14,505 nucleotides of DNA, taken from NCBI GenBank assembly GCA_019752975.1, contig JAIELM010000060.1, forward strand, positions 1-14,505. Direction: 5' to 3'. The stretch comes from Undibacterium sp. (GTDB lineage Bacteria > Pseudomonadota > Gammaproteobacteria > Burkholderiales > Burkholderiaceae_D). Both the position numbers and the translations under genes were made by a program. Below, piece after piece: positions 7,788 to 14,100 of the stretch (position 1 is its first letter; each line of letters begins with the position of its first letter). The notes below the pieces were generated by a model, which saw only the letters and a list, made by a program, of their open reading frames with translations, made no database searches and was not told where the DNA came from.

Positions 7788-7859
7788 AATTTGCGAGGCA
7801 GTGAAAAAATATGAATATTGCTGTTATGCGACGCGACAAAACCTCTCTCGCTATTTGCA

Positions 7860-8042
7860 CTACTCCTCTGTCACATGAAGAGATCGGAGGCTGTGGAAAA
7901 GCGTGTGCTGATCTGATTGGCGCCTATCGTACATCACCAAGCCTTCTTCGGTGATGTAGGGCAGGTCTGCGGGATGGGTGATTCGTCTATCACTTATTTC
8001 GGATAGATAGAGACCATCGAATTGTGTTGTTTTTTCGCGCAT
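7860..8042 (-). CDS. Possible 60-aa protein of unknown function
   Basis: A reading frame of 60 codons begins with ATG at 8042 and has a good ribosome-binding site, CAGAGGTCACTACA before the ATG, like those of the efflux genes in this window. The product is hydrophilic (starting MREKTTQFDGLYLSEISD, ending RSLHVTEE), with no signal peptide, membrane segment or known motif. It lies on the same strand and about 180 bp upstream of the Crp-type gene, with a long palindrome in its leader. A strong hairpin inside the frame (7930-7958) makes a structured RNA an alternative explanation. I do not recognise the family. Confidence 0.35.
   Translation of the reverse strand: MREKTTQFDGLYLSEISDRRITHPADLPYITEEGLVMYDRRQSDQHTLFHSLRSLHVTEE
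7930..7958. repeat. Perfect 9-bp hairpin inside the small reading frame
   Basis: TACATCACC (7930-7938) pairs exactly with GGTGATGTA (7950-7958), leaving an 11-nt loop. No T-tract follows on either strand, so it is not a simple terminator. It would form in RNA from either strand. Confidence 0.55.
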
Positions 8043-8062
8043 TGTAGTGACCTCTGTATGGC

Positions 8063-8103
8063 TGATTGAGTGGACGACTATCTGTATAGTCGATCACTCA
8101 TCA
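8063..8103. promoter_or_regulatory. 41-bp near-palindrome in the leader of the small reading frame
   Basis: CGACTAT (8074-8080) pairs with ATAGTCG (8086-8092) and the flanking GAGTG (8068-8072 region) pairs with CACTC (8095-8099), with TGA/TCA extending the ends; a short internal mismatch (GA against AT) separates the two stems. It lies 21 bp upstream of the ATG at 8042 on the minus strand. It could be an operator for a dimeric regulator or a 5' leader stem-loop. Confidence 0.5.
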
Positions 8104-8136
8104 TACGTACTTAGGGTCATTACTTCTGTTAGGTAG

Positions 8137-8155
8137 TTCACATCGTCAATGTGAA
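8137..8155. promoter_or_regulatory. Operator-like palindrome TTCACAT-N5-ATGTGAA
   Basis: Two perfect 7-bp arms (8137-8143 and 8149-8155) flank five bases. On the minus strand the centre reads TTGACG, a 5/6 match to a -35 box, pointing toward the small reading frame, but no strong -10 follows at 17 bp. The half-sites are oriented opposite to the Crp consensus (TCACA outward), so Crp binding is unlikely. Confidence 0.4.
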
Positions 8156-8216
8156 AAATTACCAAAATTTAGTTCGGCGCGTCGTCGACACTATGAGATT
8201 GTTATTGGCACATTCT

Positions 8217-8391
8217 TGGTGACTATTCAGCCGCTATGATAACTCATCAAAAAACGAAAACCCCTCAACGCCGAGACTCCGAGGCGCCGAGGCGAAAAAG
8301 AGCGCAGAGGTTTTCTCCGATTTTCTCCGCGTCTCCGCGCCTCGGCGTTGAGGGGTTTTGACTTTTTCTTATGGCGACTGAACAATCACCA
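8217..8391 (-). terminator. Large nested inverted repeat, probable terminator of the efflux operon
   Basis: AAAACCCCTCAACGCCGAG (8257-8275) and CTCGGCGTTGAGGGGTTTT (8341-8359) are perfectly complementary over 19 bp. Outside them a second pair of arms (about 8217-8240 and 8369-8391) matches at roughly 20 of 24 positions. The loop is rich in CTCCG/CGGAG words that can pair in alternative ways. On the minus strand the stem is followed by GGGGTTTTCGTTTTTT, a good Rho-independent tail about 150 bp beyond the pump gene's stop; on the plus strand GGGGTTTTGACTTTTTC follows. Repeats of this CTCCGCG/CCTCGGCG type recur between genes in many proteobacterial genomes, so it is probably an interspersed repeat used as a bidirectional terminator. 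Confidence 0.65.
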
Positions 8392-8410
8392 TTCTTGGTC
8401 AGTTTTGCCA

Positions 8411-8438
8411 TTTTTCCTTGGTGATAGTCAAGGAAAAA
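8411..8438. repeat. Perfect 10-bp stem with 8-nt loop
   Basis: TTTTTCCTTG (8411-8420) pairs with CAAGGAAAAA (8429-8438). The A/T-rich part closes the outer stem rather than forming a T-tail, so by itself it is not a classical terminator. It lies between the pump gene's stop and the large inverted repeat and may protect the 3' end of that mRNA. Confidence 0.4.
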
Positions 8439-8503
8439 CAGCGAAACGACTTGGTCATAAAGGACATCCGCCAACATCTCAAATCTGCATCGACAAGCTC
8501 GGT

Positions 8504-11500
8504 TTAATGCTTATCGTGAACTGGCTCTGGATGGTCAAAATCTTCGGCGGTGGTGCTGAAACGCCTGTCGTGTATCAGCTTAAAAAACAGCGGCACAAAG
8601 AAGATCGCTAAGAAAGTTGCGGCCAACATACCACCCAATACGCCGGTACCTAGCGACTGCCGTGCAGCCGCTCCTGCACCATGCGAAAACGCCAGTGGCG
8701 CTACACCTAGGATGAACGCCAACGAAGTCATCAAGATTGGTCTAAAACGTAATCTAGCCGCTTCTAACGCTGCGGCAACGGGTGGGTAGCCTTCATGCAC
8801 CTTCATCACCGCAAACTCGACGATGAGAATGGCGTTTTTTGCGGATAGGCCAAGTAAGGTGACTAAGCCGATTTGAAAATACACGTCGTTATTAAACTGA
8901 CGTAAGTACACCGCCAGCAAGGCACCAAAAATCCCGAACGGCATGGCCAATAAAACGGAGAAAGGCAGTGACCATTTTTCGTATTGTGCCGCTAAAATCA
9001 AGAAGATCATTAATACACCTGCACCCAAGGCTAGGCCACCCGCGCTTGAGCTACGTTTTTCTTGAAATGAAGCACCGCCCCAGTCGTAACCGACCTCAGG
9101 TGGGAGGACGTTTTTCGCTGCTCTTTCCATTGCGGCGATTGCTTGCCCTGAACTAAATCCAGGCTTAGCGTCACCAAATAACTTAATTGCTGGCAGAGCG
9201 TTAAAGCGTTCCACGCTATCGGGTCCAGTGACAAAACGCGTGGTGCTAAACGAACGCAAAGCTATCATTTGCCCGGTGTTCGAGCGCACGTAGAGATTGC
9301 CTATGTCGTCGGGTTTGGCGCGGTATTGTCCTTCGGCTTGTAGTTGTACGGTGTAAATGCGTCCAGCTTTGTTAAAGTCATTTACGTAGTAGCTGCCTAG
9401 CGTGGCGGCTAAAGTGTTATACACATCCGATAAAACCACACCCATAGCGCGCGCTTTTTCATTATCCACATCAACAAAAAGTTGCGGGGAATTGGCTTGC
9501 CACAAGGTGCGTACACCAGCCAATTCTGGTTGCTTTCCGGCTTCTGCGATGAGGGCGGGCAGAATTGACGCTAGGTGCATCACGCCACCTTCACCTTTAT
9601 TTTGCAAATAAAATTCGAAGCCGCCGGTATTGCCTAAACCTTGTATCGCAGGAGGAGCAAAGAAGAGTGGTAAGCCTTCTTTAATGTGACCAGTTTTCAT
9701 GAAAGAATAGCCGACTAAGTCTTTGGCAGATTTATCCCTATCTTCCCACGGATTCAAGGGGAAAAACATGGTCGCGGCGGAAGACTTTAATCCACCACCA
9801 CCTAAAAAATCTAAGCCAACTAATGAGAAAGTGGCATTGATATTTTTATTGCCTGCCATGGCCGTTTCTACTTGTTTAACAACGCCATTGGTGCGCTCTA
9901 AAGACGCGCCTTCTGGCAAAATGGTCGCACCGATAAAGTAGCCCTGATCTTCATCTGGCACCAGACCGCCAGGGACGATTTTCCACAGACCACCAGCTAA
10001 TAAGATCATGCCGCCGAACAGGCACATACCTAAAATAGAACGCTTCAGAAAGAAGCTTACGCCGTCGGTGTAGTGCTTAGTAAAACGCAAAAAGGCACGG
10101 TTAAACCAAAGAAAAAACGGATGGTGATTTTCTGCGCCTGGTTTTAAAAATAGGGCACATAAAGCGGGCGTTAAAGTTAAGGCCACAAAGCCGGAGAGTA
10201 CCACCGCAATCGAAATCGTGACGGAAAACTGTCGATACAATTCTCCCGCCAATCCACCTAAAAAAGCAATCGGTCCAAATGCTGCTACCAAGACCAACAT
10301 AATGGCAATCACTGGACTCGTTACTTCCTTCATCGCAGCAAGAGAAGCGTCTTTGGCACTCATGCCTTCTTCGTTAATGTGGCGCTCTACATTTTCCAAT
10401 ACCACAATCGCATCGTCTACCACGATCCCTATCGCCAACACCATGCCAAATAAGGTCAAGGTATTGATGCTATAACCAAGTAAATGCAATCCCGCCATCG
10501 TGCCAATTAAGGACACAGGTACAGCCAAAGTAGGAATGATAGTGGCACGCCAGCTTTGCAAAAATACGTACACGACGACAAAAACTAATACCATCGCTTC
10601 GGCTAAAGTTTTTAGTACTTCGTAAATGGATTCAGTTACAAAAGGAGTGGTGTCATACGGCGTGACGTAAGTCATGCCTGCAGGGAATTTGGCTTTTAAT
10701 TGAATCAGGGTCGCCTCTACCGCTTTACGCGTGTCTAAAGCATTCGCGCCTGTCTGTAAAAACACGCCGATGTTGGCACAAGGATGGCCGTTAATCCGTC
10801 CATATAAATTGTAATCACGGGAACCCAATTCCACTCGCGCCACGTCAGACAATTTAATACTTGCACCAGCTTTATTGGTTTTTACAATGATGTTGCCAAA
10901 ATCGGCCGCTTCTAATAGCCGTCCTCGCGCGGTCACCGTGAGCGTTAACTCTTCGGTATTGTTCGGTGGTGCACCGATTTTGCCAGCCGCATATTGGGCA
11001 TTTTGTTCGCTAATTGCGGTGGATATATCACCTACCGTAATCCCTAATTGTGCCATTCTGTCGGGACGCATCCATACCCGCATCGCATAGTCTTTAGCAC
11101 CAAAGATAATGACATTAGTGGTGCCCGGTACGCGCTTAACGGCGTCTAGTACATTTTGTGAAACGTAGTTGGACAGTGTGAGCGCGTCGTATCGATCATC
11201 CTCTGCATAAAAAGCCGCGACGACTAAAAAGCTAGAAGAACTTTTCGCCACAGTCACCCCTTGACGTCGTACTTCTTGCGGTAATTTTGCTTCTGCTTGA
11301 CGTACCCGATTATTCACATTGACGGCGGCAATATCGAGATTCGTACCCACTTCAAAGGTGACATTAATCGTAACCCGACCATCACCGCTGGAGACTGAAT
11401 CCATGTACAGCATATTTTCCACACCGTTGATCTGTTCCTCTATTGGAGCCGCTACAGTTTTTTCTAAAACCTCGGCAGAGGCACCAGGATAAAAGGCAGT

Positions 11501-11638
11501 GACATTGACGACCGGCGGAGATATCTCGGGATAACGTGCCACAGGTAAGACATGCAGTGCCGCTAAGCCAGCGAGGACAATAATTAAAGATAACACAGTA
11601 GCGAAGATGGGACGATTGATGAAGAATTTTGAGAACAT
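8504..11638 (-). CDS. RND multidrug efflux pump, HAE1 (AcrB/MexB-like) subunit
   Basis: The product is 1044 aa, typical for the family. It starts MFSKFFINRPIFATVLSLII and has helix 1, the first large periplasmic domain (with AKSSSSFLVVAAF and YAMRVWM), helices 2-7, the second periplasmic domain, and helices 8-12. The proton-relay residues are intact: Asp408 and Asp409 in GIVVDDAIVVLENVE, and Lys934 in GLSAKNAILIVEFA. PYDTTPFV and GYDWGGASFQEK are close to AcrB. As an inner-membrane homotrimer it would export hydrophobic and amphipathic compounds, working with an adaptor and an outer-membrane channel. The ATG at 11638 is chosen because AGAGAGG lies six bases upstream; an extension to 11674 lacks support. 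The adaptor gene is 233 bp upstream on the same strand. No channel gene follows, so a distant TolC/OprM-type protein must be used. The substrate range is unknown. Confidence 0.96.
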   Translation of the reverse strand: MFSKFFINRPIFATVLSLIIVLAGLAALHVLPVARYPEISPPVVNVTAFYPGASAEVLEKTVAAPIEEQINGVENMLYMDSVSSGDGRVTINVTFEVGTNLDIAAVNVNNRVRQAEAKLPQEVRRQGVTVAKSSSSFLVVAAFYAEDDRYDALTLSNYVSQNVLDAVKRVPGTTNVIIFGAKDYAMRVWMRPDRMAQLGITVGDISTAISEQNAQYAAGKIGAPPNNTEELTLTVTARGRLLEAADFGNIIVKTNKAGASIKLSDVARVELGSRDYNLYGRINGHPCANIGVFLQTGANALDTRKAVEATLIQLKAKFPAGMTYVTPYDTTPFVTESIYEVLKTLAEAMVLVFVVVYVFLQSWRATIIPTLAVPVSLIGTMAGLHLLGYSINTLTLFGMVLAIGIVVDDAIVVLENVERHINEEGMSAKDASLAAMKEVTSPVIAIMLVLVAAFGPIAFLGGLAGELYRQFSVTISIAVVLSGFVALTLTPALCALFLKPGAENHHPFFLWFNRAFLRFTKHYTDGVSFFLKRSILGMCLFGGMILLAGGLWKIVPGGLVPDEDQGYFIGATILPEGASLERTNGVVKQVETAMAGNKNINATFSLVGLDFLGGGGLKSSAATMFFPLNPWEDRDKSAKDLVGYSFMKTGHIKEGLPLFFAPPAIQGLGNTGGFEFYLQNKGEGGVMHLASILPALIAEAGKQPELAGVRTLWQANSPQLFVDVDNEKARAMGVVLSDVYNTLAATLGSYYVNDFNKAGRIYTVQLQAEGQYRAKPDDIGNLYVRSNTGQMIALRSFSTTRFVTGPDSVERFNALPAIKLFGDAKPGFSSGQAIAAMERAAKNVLPPEVGYDWGGASFQEKRSSSAGGLALGAGVLMIFLILAAQYEKWSLPFSVLLAMPFGIFGALLAVYLRQFNNDVYFQIGLVTLLGLSAKNAILIVEFAVMKVHEGYPPVAAALEAARLRFRPILMTSLAFILGVAPLAFSHGAGAAARQSLGTGVLGGMLAATFLAIFFVPLFFKLIHDRRFSTTAEDFDHPEPVHDKH

Positions 11639-11709
11639 TTTTTGCCTCTCTGACGCAAAAAAGAAATGAAACAAACTTGATTTTCTCCAACTGGAGACTA
11701 TTGGTTTTC

Positions 11710-11813
11710 GCCGTCTTTCCCGCGTTTTTAAGCGGGAATCCAGTGGAATTCGTTACTTTAGGACTTAGGCAAAAGTCCCTAGATTCACGATTAAAGCATT
11801 CGGGAAAGACGGC
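11710..11813. mobile_element. Interspersed MITE-like element inside the efflux operon
   Basis: Perfect 13-bp terminal inverted repeats, GCCGTCTTTCCCG (11710-11722) and CGGGAAAGACGGC (11801-11813), bound a 104-bp non-coding unit. Nested hairpins are CCCGC/GCGGG (11719-11736) and GGACTT/AAGTCC (11761-11778). It shares AGCGGGAATCCAGTG and CGATTAAA in order with the degenerate copy at 1598-1680, and AGGACTTAGGCAAAA with the ends of the element at 5165-5261. It sits between the adaptor and pump genes, where its structure could alter mRNA stability or the relative expression of the two. Confidence 0.7.
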
Positions 11814-11822
11814 TTACATATT

Positions 11823-11861
11823 GATCTGAATTATCGATCTGAATTATCGATCTAAATAATT
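11823..11861. repeat. Three 13-bp tandem repeats after the adaptor gene
   Basis: GATCTGAATTATC occurs twice exactly (11823-11835 and 11836-11848), followed by a degenerate third copy, GATCTAAATAATT (11849-11861). The array lies between the adaptor stop and the inverted-repeat element. No function is apparent. Confidence 0.75.
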
Positions 11862-11871
11862 ACGAGTAATT

Positions 11872-13056
11872 TTATTTGCTAGCCAAAGCCATAGGCTTCA
11901 CTAGCATTCCCGGATCATGCGCTTTGATGAAGCCATCTACCAGTACGCGATCACCCGATTGCAATCCCTTAGTGACTACCCATTCACCACGTGACCAACC
12001 ATCTAGTTCTACAGGATGCGGTACTAATTTATCTTCTTTAGATACGACAAAAACGATTTTCCCCATAGGACTATCAATCACTGCACGTTGCGGAATCGCT
12101 ATTGCAGCGCTACGGCGTGCGCCCTGTAAAATCACCCGCACAAATTGACCGGGGCGCAGGACATTGTCAGGATTCGCAAACTGGGCTCTCGCATCAAAGC
12201 CGCCGCTGGTTGAATTGACTTTTTCGCTGGCAAAATCCATCTTGCCAGTGGTGGGATAAATACTGCCGTCGGCGAGTTTTAATTTGACTTCAAAATTTAA
12301 ACTGCCGTTGCTAACATGAGGAGTGGTCGCGCCCGCGATGGTCAGCTTGCCACTTGTGAGATCCGTTTTTAACTTTAAAAAATCCGCTTCACTGACGCTA
12401 AAATTGACCCGCAACGGATCGGTTTGTATGATGGACGTCAATAGACTATCACTGGCGCTCACCAAGCTCCCATTGGCTTTGGTGGCCACTCCCGTCACGC
12501 CCGAGATCGGCGCCGTCACTCTGGTATAACTTAAATTAAGCTTGGCTTCATTGACCTGAGCGCGTACTTGCTTGTCGCTCGCTTCGGCCATTTCCAAGGC
12601 GGACTGCGCATCGTCTAGACTCTTTTGTGGCAGCATTTTTTCTTTTGCTAAAGGCAGAATACGTGCGAGGTCGCGCTTGGCTTGATTGAGTCTTGCGATA
12701 CTCACAGCCGCTTGCGCTTCCATCGCCGCAAGCTGAGTTTGGTAGCTGCCTTGATCGATTTGAAACAGCACTTGTCCGGCTTTTACCCGCGCGCCTTCTT
12801 CATACAAGCGCTTCTCAATGATACCGGATATGCGTGCCCTGACTTCGGTCTCATGCATGCCAGCAGTTTGCCCTACATATTCGAAATCAATGGGTAGTTC
12901 TTTGGCTTGCACCGTTACTACCGTCACCTCCGGCGGCGGCATGGCGGGCATTGCCACAGGTGTGGCGCTGCTGGGCTTGTTGCAAGCACTTAACAAGCAT
13001 ATGAAATGACTTATTATCGCCAGCTTTATCACGGTTTGGAGCTTAATCGTACTCAT
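11872..13056 (-). CDS. RND efflux periplasmic adaptor lipoprotein (AcrA/MexA-like)
   Basis: The product is 394 aa. A lipoprotein signal peptide ends in the lipobox LSAC, with Cys25 as the lipidated residue, followed by a Pro/Ala-rich linker. The core shows PPEVTVVTVQAKELPIDFEYVG (start of the beta-barrel and lipoyl strands), VRARISGIIEKRLYEEGARV and KAGQVLFQID (lipoyl half-motif), an alpha-helical hairpin at about 105-175, the second lipoyl half LNLSYTRVTAPISGVTG, then the beta-barrel and membrane-proximal domains (LRPGQFVRVILQG, AIPQRAVID). It links the inner-membrane pump to an outer-membrane channel. GAGAGGT lies six bases before the ATG. The pump gene follows after an unusually long 233-bp gap carrying a repeat element. 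A promoter with an overlapping palindrome is immediately upstream. Confidence 0.95.
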   Translation of the reverse strand: MSTIKLQTVIKLAIISHFICLLSACNKPSSATPVAMPAMPPPEVTVVTVQAKELPIDFEYVGQTAGMHETEVRARISGIIEKRLYEEGARVKAGQVLFQIDQGSYQTQLAAMEAQAAVSIARLNQAKRDLARILPLAKEKMLPQKSLDDAQSALEMAEASDKQVRAQVNEAKLNLSYTRVTAPISGVTGVATKANGSLVSASDSLLTSIIQTDPLRVNFSVSEADFLKLKTDLTSGKLTIAGATTPHVSNGSLNFEVKLKLADGSIYPTTGKMDFASEKVNSTSGGFDARAQFANPDNVLRPGQFVRVILQGARRSAAIAIPQRAVIDSPMGKIVFVVSKEDKLVPHPVELDGWSRGEWVVTKGLQSGDRVLVDGFIKAHDPGMLVKPMALASK

Positions 13057-13076
13057 GCAAGACCTCTCTAAGATAC

Positions 13077-13115
13077 AAAATGCTAAATAATGCGAGTGAG
13101 CATTTTAAACGACAA
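13077..13115 (-). promoter_or_regulatory. Candidate efflux-operon promoter with overlapping 30-bp operator
   Basis: On the minus strand TTGTCG (13115-13110, 4/6) and CATTAT (13092-13087, 4/6) are 17 bp apart. The perfect inverted repeat AAAATGCT-N14-AGCATTTT (13077-13084 and 13099-13106) overlaps the -10 box and most of the spacer, a position suited to a dimeric repressor of TetR or MarR type. It ends about 20 bp before the adaptor's ATG. No such repressor gene is in the window, so the regulator is unknown. Confidence 0.5.
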
Positions 13116-13291
13116 ACGGAGAAAATGTTTTTCGCAATAAAATTTACTCAGGGTGATGGCATGAAGAAAAAAATCATCATGCATTAAACACGACGAACGT
13201 TGTGAACACGACGCAAAGCGATCATGTTTTTGAGACTAACTCAGATCCTTTATCCCCCTGTTTTCTGTGTAATAATTCATTTGATGTCGAC

Positions 13292-13390
13292 ATGTTCTTA
13301 TTATGTTCTCACTAAGCTCTCACTAAGCACAAACTAAGCACAAACTAAGCACAAACTAAGCACAAACTAAGCACAAACTAAGCTCGACTA
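13292..13390. repeat. Array of nine 11-bp direct repeats upstream of the efflux operon
   Basis: Five identical units AAGCACAAACT (13325-13379) are flanked by related units with the same 11-bp phase: ATGTTCTTATT (13292), ATGTTCTCACT (13303), AAGCTCTCACT (13314) on one side and AAGCTCGACTA (13380) on the other. The period is about one helical turn, so each copy faces the same side of the DNA. The array lies 27 bp beyond the DUF2200 stop codon and about 240-330 bp upstream of the adaptor's start. It could be a protein-binding array or a slippage-prone simple repeat. A period of 11 is not a coding period. Confidence 0.85.
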
Positions 13391-13416
13391 CCTCGTACGC
13401 CTAAGCTATTCAGCTA

Positions 13417-13764
13417 TTACCGAAGAATTTTCTCCATCGCTTTTCCTTTCGCCAGCTCATCGACTAATTTGTCTAAATATCGTATTTTTTGCATTAAAGG
13501 ATCTTCAATTTCTTCCACGCGCACACCGCAGACGACGCCTTTAATTAGCGCACAATGAGAATGGATGGTGGGTGCCTGTTTAAAGAATGTGGCGAAATCG
13601 GTTTCCAGTTCTATTTGTCGCTGTAATTCGGCATGGCTATAACCAGTTAGCCAACAGATGACGATATCAAGCTCTTGTTTTGTTCGATTTTTATTCTCCA
13701 CTTTGTTGAGATAGAGCGGATACACTTTTGAAAATTTTGTGGTGAAAATACGATGTCCTGTCAT
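13417..13764 (-). CDS. DUF2200 family protein
   Basis: The product is 115 aa, about the usual length for DUF2200. Family landmarks are [15 protein letters not shown] near the N-terminus, [29 protein letters not shown], and the nearly invariant C-terminal part [40 protein letters not shown]. It has no signal peptide or membrane segment, so it should be a small cytosolic protein of unknown function. The ribosome-binding site before the ATG at 13764 is weak. The gene is upstream of the efflux operon on the same strand, but a gap of about 360 bp with a repeat array and its own promoter candidate suggests separate transcription. Confidence 0.92.
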   Translation of the reverse strand: MTGHRIFTTKFSKVYPLYLNKVENKNRTKQELDIVICWLTGYSHAELQRQIELETDFATFFKQAPTIHSHCALIKGVVCGVRVEEIEDPLMQKIRYLDKLVDELAKGKAMEKILR

Positions 13765-14100
13765 CTTTATTCTTCGTGTCGGTTGTGCAGTGCAGTAGGT
13801 CTGATCTTAGATGTGAGTGCAGGACATTCACCGCTAAAGGACAGCCTATCAACAAAGGGTAAATAGGCTTGTGTGTTCCACGGTGATGCCATTGCTGAGG
13901 GATAAAACTAGCCGCGAAACTGACAACGAAACTAAGCATAGCACACAGCACAGTGCAAACGCTATTTTCGAATTGTTAGCTTGGAGGCTATTGATTTCTG
14001 TGTAGAGGTAGCATGGATCCAGTCTATAGCCTATGCCGTACGGTCAAAAGAACGGATAATGGCGGCTAATTCAATTTCAACGCACTTTTGGAACCCTCTC
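13765..14100. other. Divergent intergenic region between DUF2200 and OsmC-domain genes
   Basis: These 336 bp separate a minus-strand and a plus-strand gene and should hold both promoters. I can point to one inverted repeat, AGCCTAT-N13-ATAGGCT (13843-13869), and to GATAAT (14055-14060), a 5/6 match to a -10 box facing the OsmC-domain gene but without a good -35. A minus-strand open frame covers part of it but has no ribosome-binding site and overlaps the DUF2200 start, so I do not call it. Confidence 0.4.

Noticed and set aside
7811..7954. 47-codon plus-strand frame starting MNIAVMRRDKT
   Set aside because: The nearest purine-rich stretch (GAGG) is about 13 bases from the ATG, too far for a good ribosome-binding site, and the frame is antisense to the better-supported minus-strand frame at 7860-8042.
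8137..8155. Crp-binding site
   Set aside because: The arms read TCACAT...ATGTGA, the reverse of the TGTGA-N6-TCACA arrangement, and the spacer is five bases, so it does not fit the Crp consensus.
8206..8220. Sigma54-type -24/-12 promoter (TGGCAC...)
   Set aside because: The TGGCAC word is not followed by GC at the required spacing, and no gene lies suitably downstream.
8348..8611. 87-aa plus-strand frame
   Set aside because: It begins in the arm of the terminator-like inverted repeat and ends antisense to the 3' end of the pump gene; sequence looks like translated spacer.
13158..13181. GCATGA/TCATGC inverted repeat upstream of the adaptor gene
   Set aside because: Only six base pairs per arm with an A-rich spacer; easily expected by chance in this AT-rich stretch.
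13292..13390. CRISPR array
   Set aside because: The units are only 11 bp and directly adjoining, with no spacers and no cas genes; this is a tandem repeat.
13691..13951. 86-aa minus-strand open frame with a hydrophobic N-terminus
   Set aside because: It overlaps the well-supported DUF2200 start in another frame, starts with GTG or a later ATG without a Shine-Dalgarno, and its C-terminal part is an antiframe of DUF2200. A small membrane protein cannot be fully excluded.
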